From: Rhodococcus sp. B7740
Lineage (GTDB): Bacteria; Actinomycetota; Actinomycetes; Mycobacteriales; Mycobacteriaceae
Assembly: GCF_000954115.1 (NCBI RefSeq)
Contig: NZ_CP010797.1
Coordinates: 5,084,001 to 5,148,000, forward strand
Direction of reading: 5' to 3'
DNA length: 64,000 nucleotides
The position numbers were made by a program, and so were the translations under genes. Shown here piece by piece: positions 57,624-64,000 of the stretch. Position 1 is the stretch's first letter, and the number at the start of each line of letters is the position of its first letter. Below the pieces are notes generated by a model. The model did no database searches. It saw nothing but the letters and a program-made list of their open reading frames with translations, and was not told the DNA's origin.

Positions 57624-58586
57624 TCACCGAGCGTAGGACGCCAATTCCGGTTCTGCGGTGACGGAATCGTCGATCAGGTGCCGAGGTACCTGGGCCAGGT
57701 ACTTCAGGCCGGTGATCGCGGCATGCGCGTCGTAGCGCAGGTTCGGCATGCTGGTGGTGAAACACAGATCGTCCGGGATCCGCTCGCGGACAGCAGGTCC
57801 GTCGTGTTCGAGTGCATCGAGGACGATACGGAAGGCGACGTTGTCGCCGATGATGTTGAAGTGTTCGACGGGCCGCAGCGGGCAGACGTCCTGAACGGCG
57901 ATGTTCGCGGCTCCGGCAAGAGTGCTGGCGTGCGGTTGCGGATAGATCAGCTCGTCGAATTTCGTGTAGATCGAGGTGTAACCGGGTCCCTCCGGCAACG
58001 GACGCGCCGCCAGCGCGGTGAGGAACTTCGATCCGGTGGCGATCTGCCAGTTCGCAGGCGGGCACTCCTGCGAGTCGTCGCATCCCGAACGAGCCGAGTC
58101 GGTGCCGTTGTACGGGGTGGCGAGCGAGATGAGATCCGACACCAGAGCAGGCAGATCCGGCCAGAACGTCAACGCCCACAGCTCGTCGAGCGGGCCGTGC
58201 TGGTGGCCCATCATGACGACCTGGCGACCGCTGTCGGCGGCCATCGTCCGAACCGCGTGCACCACGTACTGGGCGGCGATCTGCAGGTCGCCGTACCCCT
58301 CGTCCGGCAGGGAGAGGCTGCACACCGGTATCCCGGCGGCGGGCAGCGACTGCAGATAGTTCCACCCGAACGACTGCTGGTCGGTGGCGAAAGCCGGGGT
58401 GAGCAGGACCGGATCGCGGGTGGCGTCGTGCAGATCGGGGGTGCACGTCAGAGCGTGGTCGAGGGCGGCCGGATCGACGGTCAGTGCGGGACCCGGATCG
58501 AGGTTCGACCCTGCCGATGCGGTTCCCGGTACCACCGTGGACAGCAGTGCGACGGTCGACGCCAGTACGAGTGAGCGGATTCTCAT
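57624..58586 (-). CDS. Secreted lipase-like alpha/beta-hydrolase lacking the nucleophile serine
   Basis: 320-residue exported protein with a signal peptide (1-25, cleavage near ASAGS). The fold resembles CalB-like actinobacterial lipases (GWNYLQSLPAAGIPVCSL, WALTFWPDL, LATPYNGTDSARSG). The nucleophile elbow reads G127-H-Q-H-G, with Gln129 where the family has Ser (GHSQG). The Asp (D211 in KFDEL) and His (H242 in VEHFN) are retained. It may be a binding protein or a pseudoenzyme. It is convergent with the SUFU gene, seven bases apart. Confidence 0.85.
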   Translation of the reverse strand: MRIRSLVLASTVALLSTVVPGTASAGSNLDPGPALTVDPAALDHALTCTPDLHDATRDPVLLTPAFATDQQSFGWNYLQSLPAAGIPVCSLSLPDEGYGDLQIAAQYVVHAVRTMAADSGRQVVMMGHQHGPLDELWALTFWPDLPALVSDLISLATPYNGTDSARSGCDDSQECPPANWQIATGSKFLTALAARPLPEGPGYTSIYTKFDELIYPQPHASTLAGAANIAVQDVCPLRPVEHFNIIGDNVAFRIVLDALEHDGPAVRERIPDDLCFTTSMPNLRYDAHAAITGLKYLAQVPRHLIDDSVTAEPELASYAR

Positions 58587-58726
58587 CGATCCCTTCCGGA
58601 CGACAATGCAGGGCTTCTGCAGTCTCATCCGGCCCGAACCGGTGGGCTCGTCACCTGTCGGCAGTCGGGGCAATCACCAACGATCGGACGATTCGGTTGG
58701 GCATCGTCCAATCGAATCGTCGGCCC

Positions 58727-59815
58727 CTAGAGCCAGTTGTTCTTGTGGAACGTCCGCCACAGTCCGATGCACACGCACAACACCACTGCGACCATCAGGT
58801 GGTAGCCGTACGTCCAGTGCAACTCGGGCATGTTGTCGAAATTCATCCCGTAGATCCCCGCGACCATCGTCGGCACGGCGGCGATCGCCACCCACGACGA
58901 GATCTTGCGCATGTCCAGGTTCTGCTGCATCGTCACTCGCGCCAGCGCAGCGTCGACCAGTGAGCTGAGCACCTCGTCGTACTCGGAGATGCGTTCGGCG
59001 ACCGTCGTGTGATGGTCCTGCACGTCGCGCAGGTAGCGTCGCACCGCTTTGGGGACGCTCGGCTCCTGCACCAGACGCGCCAACGGCGTCGACAGTGGTG
59101 TCACCGACCGCCGAAGTTCGACGACCTCCCGCTTGAGGAGATAGATGTTCTCGATGGGCACGTGGTGGTGCGGCGAGAACACTTCCTCCTCCATACCGTC
59201 GACGTCCCGCTCGATCGAGTCGGTCACCGCGAGATATTCGTCGACCACGTGGTCGGCCACCGCATGGAGAACTGCCGACGGGCCGAGCGCGAGCTGTTCG
59301 GGGTTGCCCTCGAGGCGTTGACGCACGCCGGCCAGTCCCGAATGCTCCCCGTGCCGGACGGTGATGACGAAGTCACGGCCGACCATCACCATGATCTCGC
59401 CGCTCTCGACGATCTCGTTGGCGGTCGTCACCGACTCGTGCTCGACGTACTTCACCGTGCGCAGTACCAGGAACGCGACGTCGTCGTAGCGCTCGAGTTT
59501 GGGTCTCTGGTGGGCGTGCACGGTGTCCTCGACCATCAGCTCGTGCAGGCCGTAACACTGGGCGATCGCGTTCATCTGTTGGTCGTCGGGTGCGTGCAGA
59601 CCCACCCACACGAATCCTTCGCCGCGTGCACGCACCTCCGCGATGGCCGAGGTGTGAGTGAATCTGCCGGGCAGTCGAGCGCCCTCGACGTAGACCGCAC
59701 AGTCGACGATTGCGCGAGCCGTGGGCACCGGAATTCGCGGTGCGTGCACCGGACCGGCCTTGGCCGATCGTCGATGCAGGGACGGCAGCGACGGGCGTGG
59801 TGGAAGGGACGGCAT
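58727..59815 (-). CDS. corA: CorA family magnesium/cobalt transporter
   Basis: 362-residue channel: a large cytoplasmic N-terminal domain with a long coiled helix (about 200-305) and two C-terminal transmembrane helices flanking the GMN motif (YGMNFDNMPEL). ATG 59815 gives MPSLPPRPSLPSLHRR, a proline-rich N terminus. It sits divergent from the PHP gene (57 bases between starts). Position equals Rv1239c. Confidence 0.95.
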   Translation of the reverse strand: MPSLPPRPSLPSLHRRSAKAGPVHAPRIPVPTARAIVDCAVYVEGARLPGRFTHTSAIAEVRARGEGFVWVGLHAPDDQQMNAIAQCYGLHELMVEDTVHAHQRPKLERYDDVAFLVLRTVKYVEHESVTTANEIVESGEIMVMVGRDFVITVRHGEHSGLAGVRQRLEGNPEQLALGPSAVLHAVADHVVDEYLAVTDSIERDVDGMEEEVFSPHHHVPIENIYLLKREVVELRRSVTPLSTPLARLVQEPSVPKAVRRYLRDVQDHHTTVAERISEYDEVLSSLVDAALARVTMQQNLDMRKISSWVAIAAVPTMVAGIYGMNFDNMPELHWTYGYHLMVAVVLCVCIGLWRTFHKNNWL

Positions 59816-59872
59816 GGCGGGCAATCGTACGCCAGCAAAACGACGAGAGAGTGGGCCTGGAACACTGTGCAG

Positions 59873-60709
59873 GTGCTCATCGACCTCCACACCCACTCGA
59901 CGGCGTCCGACGGCACCGACAGCCCGGCCGAGCTGGTCCGGGCCGCAGCCGAGGCGGGACTATCGGTGGTGGCTCTGACCGACCACGACACCACCTCGGG
60001 ATGGGACGAGGCGGCCTCAGCACTGCCGTCCGGTCTCACGCTCGTGCGCGGCATGGAACTTTCCTGCACCGGGCGAGGCGAGGACGGCCGGCCGGTTCCC
60101 GTGCACCTACTGGCGTACCTGTTCGACCCCGCGAACGAGGTGTTCGCAACCGAGCGCGCGCGGTTGCGCAGCGAGCGGGTCACGAGATTGCGTGCCATCG
60201 CCGAGAAGATGGCGGCGGACGGTCTGCCCATCGACCCCGACGCGGTGCTGGCCTCGGCCGGTGCGGCGGCCGGGCGACCCCATCTGGGTCGCGCACTGAT
60301 CGACGCCGGGTACGTCCCGGACATGAACGCCGCGTTCGCCGGTCCGTTGGCGACCGACGGCAAGTACTACGTCGAGAAGGTCGACACTCCCCTCGAAGTA
60401 GCGGTGGACATGATCGCTGCGGCAGGCGGTGTCAGTGTGCTCGCGCACGCCAGAGCTCGTACCCGCGGCCGCATCCTCGACCTCGATCACATTCGCGAAC
60501 TCGCAGCGCGCGGTCTCGGTGGAGTGGAGGTTCATCACATGGATCACTCGCCGGCGGACACCGCGGTGATGGCCGACCTCGCCGCGGAACTGGACCTGAT
60601 CGTCACGGGATCCTCGGATTACCACGGCACCAACAAGACGGTGAAGCTGGGCGAATACTCCACTGCCCCAGAGCAGTACGACCGTCTGGTTGCGGCGGCG
60701 CGGCCATGA
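59873..60709 (+). CDS. PHP domain metal-dependent phosphoesterase
   Basis: 278-residue PHP protein. LIDLHTHSTASDGT carries the HxH pair, ALTDHDTTSGW the next, then RGMELSC, VLAHARARTRGR and GSSDYHG. The family hydrolyses nucleoside bisphosphates and related phosphoesters. The start is GTG 59873 (M-LIDLH) or GTG 59867 two codons earlier. The stop overlaps the marC start (ATGA). Confidence 0.9.
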   Translation: MLIDLHTHSTASDGTDSPAELVRAAAEAGLSVVALTDHDTTSGWDEAASALPSGLTLVRGMELSCTGRGEDGRPVPVHLLAYLFDPANEVFATERARLRSERVTRLRAIAEKMAADGLPIDPDAVLASAGAAAGRPHLGRALIDAGYVPDMNAAFAGPLATDGKYYVEKVDTPLEVAVDMIAAAGGVSVLAHARARTRGRILDLDHIRELAARGLGGVEVHHMDHSPADTAVMADLAAELDLIVTGSSDYHGTNKTVKLGEYSTAPEQYDRLVAAARP

Positions 60710-61320
60710 CATTCGATGTGACGCTCTACTTGACGGTGTTGATCACCCTGTTCGTCATCATGGACCCGCCGGGCGCGATCCCGGTGTTCCTGTCTCTGGT
60801 CGGGCGCAAGAGCAAAGAAGCCCGCAACAAGGCCGCATGGCAGGCCCCCGCGGTTTCGCTGACCGTCATCTCGGTGTTCGCGATCGGCGGCCAGGCGATC
60901 CTGAGCTACCTGCACATCGGCATTCCGGCATTGCAGGGTGCGGGCGGGTTGCTGTTGCTGCTCATCGCGTTGTCGCTGCTCACCGGAAAGGGCGCGGGCG
61001 GAGACACCGCCGCGGAGGACGTCAACGTGGCACTCGTGCCGCTCGGGACTCCGCTCATGGCAGGCCCCGGTGCCATTGCCGCGGTGATCGTCTACGTCAG
61101 CCAGGCCGACGGTGACGCCGGTTCGTTCTTGGCAATTGCGTTGGGCATCATCACCATTCACATTCTGTTCTTCCTGGTGCTTCGATTCTCGACCGCGCTG
61201 ATCCGGCTCCTCGGGGAGGGCGGTATCTCGCTGTTGGCACGCATCGCCGGTCTGTTGCTGGCCGCTATCGCGGTGCAGTTGATCGCGGACTCGGTTCGCG
61301 GATTCGTGGCAGGCGGATGA
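60706..61320 (+). CDS. MarC family integral membrane protein (UPF0056)
   Basis: 204-residue protein with six transmembrane helices and the family pattern IMDPPGAIPVFLSL near the start, plus PLGTPLMAGPGAIAAVIV. It is coupled to the PHP gene by ATGA overlap and to the next membrane-protein gene likewise. The role of MarC proteins is unknown despite the name. Confidence 0.93.
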   Translation: MTFDVTLYLTVLITLFVIMDPPGAIPVFLSLVGRKSKEARNKAAWQAPAVSLTVISVFAIGGQAILSYLHIGIPALQGAGGLLLLLIALSLLTGKGAGGDTAAEDVNVALVPLGTPLMAGPGAIAAVIVYVSQADGDAGSFLAIALGIITIHILFFLVLRFSTALIRLLGEGGISLLARIAGLLLAAIAVQLIADSVRGFVAGG

Positions 61321-61604
61321 CCGGGGCAGGTGCCGGGCTCCGATTCCTGCGCGGGCTCAGCGGTATCGTCACCGGGGGACTGGTGGTGCTCGCCATCGGC
61401 GTCGCCGTCACGCAGTATCTGGGCCACTCCCGCGGCTTTCCCGGTCCTGGCGCTCTCTCGGTTGCCGCCCATATCGTCGCCGCGATCGTTGCCGTGATCG
61501 CGCAGCGCATCACCGATCACCGTCGCGGATTCTCGGCCGTTCTCGGAGCTCTCGTGGTCCTCGTCGCCGCAGGACTCGTCCTGTGGACACAATGGTGGCA
61601 GTGA
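61317..61604 (+). CDS. Small membrane protein
   Basis: 95-residue protein with three hydrophobic segments (about 15-35, 47-63 and 72-90) and a Trp-rich C terminus (WTQWW). The ATG overlaps the marC stop. It is the last gene of the PHP-marC operon. No named family recognised. The following 243 bases up to maeB contain no recognised gene. Confidence 0.8.
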   Translation: MTGAGAGLRFLRGLSGIVTGGLVVLAIGVAVTQYLGHSRGFPGPGALSVAAHIVAAIVAVIAQRITDHRRGFSAVLGALVVLVAAGLVLWTQWWQ

Positions 61605-61847
61605 GAACCGGTGCCGGTGGTTCCTGACGCTGTGGTCAGGTGGGGCGGCGATGTGGCACACTGGGGCACCGACAGGGCTACAGCCCATCGCTGATCGTGC
61701 AGGCGTACCCGCCTCACATGCGAGACACGCTCTCGGCAGTTTGCAGCCAGCACTGGCGCACTCCGACGGGCCATCATTTCCACCACTCACTTCGTTGACA
61801 CTTCGTCGCCTTGCTGGTCGAGGTCGACAGTGCGAGGAGCTTTCACC

Positions 61848-63053
61848 GTGACGGCAGTCGAAGACACCGCAGCAACACACACCGCACCGGCAGGACCGGC
61901 GGCGATCACCGACGAGGAGATCTTCGCCGGGCATCTCGGCGGCAAGCTGTCGGTCGAGTTGGCAGCGCCGCTCGACACGCAGCGCGATCTCTCGATCGCC
62001 TACACCCCCGGAGTGGCGCAGGTCAGCCGCGCCATCGCCGCCGACGCCTCGCTGGCCAAGCGATACACCTGGACCGATCGCCTCGTGGCCGTCATCTCCG
62101 ACGGTTCCGCAGTGCTCGGCCTGGGCGACATCGGTCCGCGCGCGTCGTTGCCGGTGATGGAGGGCAAGGCCGCGCTGTTCAAGAAGTTCGCAGGCCTCGA
62201 CTCCATTCCGATCGTGCTCGACACCAACGACGTCGACGAGATCGTCGAGACCATCGTGCGGATGCGGCACAGCTTCGGCGCCGTCAACCTCGAAGACATC
62301 TCGGCACCGCGCTGTTTCGAGATCGAGAAGCGCGTCATCGAGGCGCTCGAATGCCCCGTCATGCACGACGACCAACACGGCACCGCCATCGTCGTACTCG
62401 CTGCTCTCAACGGGGCTGCGAAGGTTCAGGGCCGCAGTACGTCCGAACTGAAGGTCGTCGTATCCGGAGCCGGGGCAGCGGGAGTCGCGTGCGCGAACAT
62501 GCTGCTTCTGGCCGGCATCCGGGACGTGGTGGTGCTGGACTCGAAGGGCATCGTGTCCGCCGACCGCTCGGACCTCAACAGCGTCAAGACCGATCTCGCC
62601 GCGCGTACCAACCCCCGTGCACTGTCGGGCGGTGCGGTCGACGCCCTCGCCGGAGCGGACGTGTTCCTCGGTCTGTCCGCAGGCAAGGTCGACGAGAGCT
62701 ACATCGCTTCGATGGCCCCGGACTCCATCGTGTTCGCACTGTCCAATCCGGATCCGGAGATCCATCCGGAGGTGGCGAGGAAGTACGCCGCCATCGTGGC
62801 CACCGGACGAAGCGACTTCCCGAACCAGATCAACAACGTTCTCGCCTTTCCCGGTGTGTTCAAGGGCGCACTCGACGCCGGTGCCCGCCGTATCACCGAA
62901 GGCATGAAGCTCGCCGCTGCCGAGGCAATCCTCTCGGTTCTCGGCGACGAGTTGGCTGCGGACAAGATCGTGCCCAGCCCACTCGATCCTCGTGTCGCCC
63001 CGGCCGTTGCGGACGCAGTTGCGGCAGCAGCGCGAGCCGAGGGCGTCGCGTAG
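61848..63053 (+). CDS. Malic enzyme, NAD(P)-dependent
   Basis: 401-residue oxidative malate decarboxylase of the short bacterial type. SIAYTPGVAQVSRAI and SVLGLGDIGP (first domain), LEDISAPRCFEIE and MHDDQHGTAIVVLAAL (metal site), then VSGAGAAGVACA (dinucleotide loop) and ALSNPDPEI. GTG 61848 has GAGGAG upstream; GTG 61830 would add six residues. It makes pyruvate and NAD(P)H from malate. A strong terminator follows. Confidence 0.95.
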   Translation: MTAVEDTAATHTAPAGPAAITDEEIFAGHLGGKLSVELAAPLDTQRDLSIAYTPGVAQVSRAIAADASLAKRYTWTDRLVAVISDGSAVLGLGDIGPRASLPVMEGKAALFKKFAGLDSIPIVLDTNDVDEIVETIVRMRHSFGAVNLEDISAPRCFEIEKRVIEALECPVMHDDQHGTAIVVLAALNGAAKVQGRSTSELKVVVSGAGAAGVACANMLLLAGIRDVVVLDSKGIVSADRSDLNSVKTDLAARTNPRALSGGAVDALAGADVFLGLSAGKVDESYIASMAPDSIVFALSNPDPEIHPEVARKYAAIVATGRSDFPNQINNVLAFPGVFKGALDAGARRITEGMKLAAAEAILSVLGDELAADKIVPSPLDPRVAPAVADAVAAAARAEGVA

Positions 63054-63066
63054 GAAAACGGAAGAA

Positions 63067-63111
63067 ACACCGGCGAACCCGGCCCTACCCGGGCCTGCGG
63101 TTCGCCGGTGT
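63067..63111 (+). terminator. Terminator between malic enzyme and the ABC permease
   Basis: ACACCGGCGAACC (63067-63079) and GGTTCGCCGGTGT (63099-63111) form a perfect 13-bp stem with an inner GGCCC/GGGCC hairpin. A T-rich CTTTCGTCTGTGTCTTTC tail follows. It separates convergent genes. Confidence 0.85.
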
Positions 63112-63142
63112 CTTTCGTCTGTGTCTTTCGTGGTGGGACGAG

Positions 63143-63835
63143 TCAGACTTTCGCGAGTCCGGTCGGCATCCGCCGCAGGCGACCGGTTCCCGGCACCGAC
63201 GTCCACACCGCGAGGGCGAGCAGGCCGTCGACGATCAGGGTCAGCAGAGCCACCAGAATCGCGCCGACGAGGACGCGGCCGTAGTCGTAGAGCGCGAGCC
63301 CGTCGAAGATGTAGCGGCCGAGCCCACCCAGGTTGACGTAGGCCGCGATGGTCGCGGTGGCGATGATCTGCAGTGTGGTGTTGCGCAATCCACCGAGGAT
63401 CAGCGGCAGCGCGTTGGGGATCTCGACCCGAAACAGCACTTGCGTTTCGGTCATCCCCATCGCGCGGGCGGCGTCGACGACGTTGGCGTCCACGTTGGCG
63501 ATGCCGGAGTACGTGCCTGCCAACAGCGGAGGAATACCGAGCAGCACCAACGCGATGATCGGCGGAACCAGTCCGAGTCCGATCACCAGAACCAGAAACA
63601 CGAGAATGCCGAGGGTCGGCAGCGACCGCAGCGCGTTGACGAGGCCAACGACGACGGCCTCACCGCGGCGCAGGTGACCGATGAGCAGACCCACCGGAAC
63701 CGCGACGGCGGCCGAGAGCAACACTGCCAGCAGGCTGTACCACATGTGCTCGATCAGTCGTGCGCCGATTCCCGTCGGCCCGGCCCAGTTTCCGCCGTCG
63801 AGAATGTACGAGAACGCCTCGGAGAAGAGATTCAT
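63143..63835 (-). CDS. Osmoprotectant-type ABC transporter permease (OpuCB/ProW-like)
   Basis: 230-residue permease with about six transmembrane helices and the BPD_transp_1 core: NALRSLPTLGILVFLVL, LLGIPPLLAGTYSGIANVD and ARAMGMTETQVLFRVEIPNALP (EAA loop). It is typical of glycine betaine/choline uptake systems with paired permeases. ATG 63835 overlaps the stop of the next permease (ATGA). Confidence 0.92.
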   Translation of the reverse strand: MNLFSEAFSYILDGGNWAGPTGIGARLIEHMWYSLLAVLLSAAVAVPVGLLIGHLRRGEAVVVGLVNALRSLPTLGILVFLVLVIGLGLVPPIIALVLLGIPPLLAGTYSGIANVDANVVDAARAMGMTETQVLFRVEIPNALPLILGGLRNTTLQIIATATIAAYVNLGGLGRYIFDGLALYDYGRVLVGAILVALLTLIVDGLLALAVWTSVPGTGRLRRMPTGLAKV

Positions 63836-64000
63836 GCGCGTGCCTTCTTCTTCGACGAGCCCGTGTTCAGTCGCGTCCACGGAGTGAGTCGACGCCCCAG
63901 CAGGAACAGGGCCGCGTCGAAGATCAACGCCAGGAACACGATCGAGATGATGCCTGCGAAGATCTGATCGGGATAGTCACGCTGGTAGCCCTGGGTGAAG
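63832..64000 (-). CDS. Second osmoprotectant-type ABC permease, C-terminal part, cut by the window end
   Basis: The frame is open to the end of the window; 55 residues are visible. They read FTQGYQRDYPDQIFAGIIS, then IVFLALIFDAALFLLGRRL and a basic tail ending KKKARA. This is the last helix and tail of a ProW/OpuCD-like permease. The ATPase and binding protein probably lie beyond the window. Confidence 0.8.
   Translation of the reverse strand, partial: FTQGYQRDYPDQIFAGIISIVFLALIFDAALFLLGRRLTPWTRLNTGSSKKKARA

Noticed and set aside
61605..61847. Possible riboswitch before malic enzyme
   Set aside because: I looked for known riboswitch cores in the 243-base leader and saw no convincing conserved element. 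TTGACA at 61795 lacks a matching -10.
61158..63206. A 682-codon minus-strand frame opposite maeB
   Set aside because: Antisense to malic enzyme and marC, without recognisable motifs.

Overview
The window is about 64 kb of GC-rich actinobacterial chromosome. Gene content and order point to a mycolate-producing member of Mycobacteriales, most likely Rhodococcus/Rhodococcoides. Markers are mycothiol (mshB), coenzyme F420 (fbiC), lipoarabinomannan regulation (lpqW), a GlgM/GlgC alpha-glucan pair, the trehalose importer LpqY-SugABC, GpgS, and a sigE-rseA-htrA-tatB cluster. From memory, the backbone is colinear with M. tuberculosis Rv1165 (typA) through Rv1239c (corA), with lineage-specific genes inserted between backbone blocks. 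No tRNA, rRNA, CRISPR array, insertion sequence or prophage was recognised.

Layout. 1-13 kb: typA (5' truncated by the window edge), lpqW-mshB, a small membrane protein, udgB, two bacterial PH-domain membrane proteins, fbiC, a 7Fe ferredoxin, dapC and a LysE exporter. 13-24 kb is mostly accessory: fadD36, an iron-box-controlled siderophore-binding lipoprotein, an SDR, a leaderless cysteine-rich micro-ORF followed by a terminator-like hairpin and an OsmC-metY-CoA-binding operon, a divergent SDR/TetR pair, DUF1810, an orphan type II lumazine synthase, and a DUF222/HNH gene behind a LexA box. 24-37 kb: dapD, a secreted beta-propeller, dapE, two LOG-family genes, fadD6, folP2-gpgS, a DivIVA-like protein, tag, DUF3117, rlmA-like, glgM and glgC. 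37-54 kb: an O-methyltransferase, sigE-rseA-htrA-tatB, an amino-acid ABC transporter with fused receptor and permease, mrp, a lytic transglycosylase, DUF1003 and MgtE-N proteins, a CoA-ester lyase, a YflT-like protein and lpqY-sugA-sugB-sugC. 54-64 kb: an MFS exporter, a ParB-like protein with a phosphoesterase, a SUFU protein, a lipase-like protein that lacks its serine, corA, PHP-marC, malic enzyme, and an osmoprotectant-type ABC permease pair cut by the window end.

Functional links. dapC, dapD and dapE supply meso-diaminopimelate. LpqW, MshB, GpgS, GlgM/GlgC and LpqY-SugABC serve envelope, thiol and glucan/trehalose metabolism. SigE, RseA, HtrA and TatB are envelope-stress and export functions.

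Four otherwise well-conserved genes (an SDR, metY, the methyltransferase and lpqY) each carry one frameshift. Each is repaired by adding a single G or C to a short homopolymer, so homopolymer undercalls are more likely than real gene decay. The most interesting candidate system is the cysteine-rich leader/attenuator in front of OsmC-metY. Other notable observations are long perfect palindromes behind an identical 12-nt sequence just after two stop codons, a 64-bp-period hairpin repeat after tatB, and the lipase-like pseudoenzyme.
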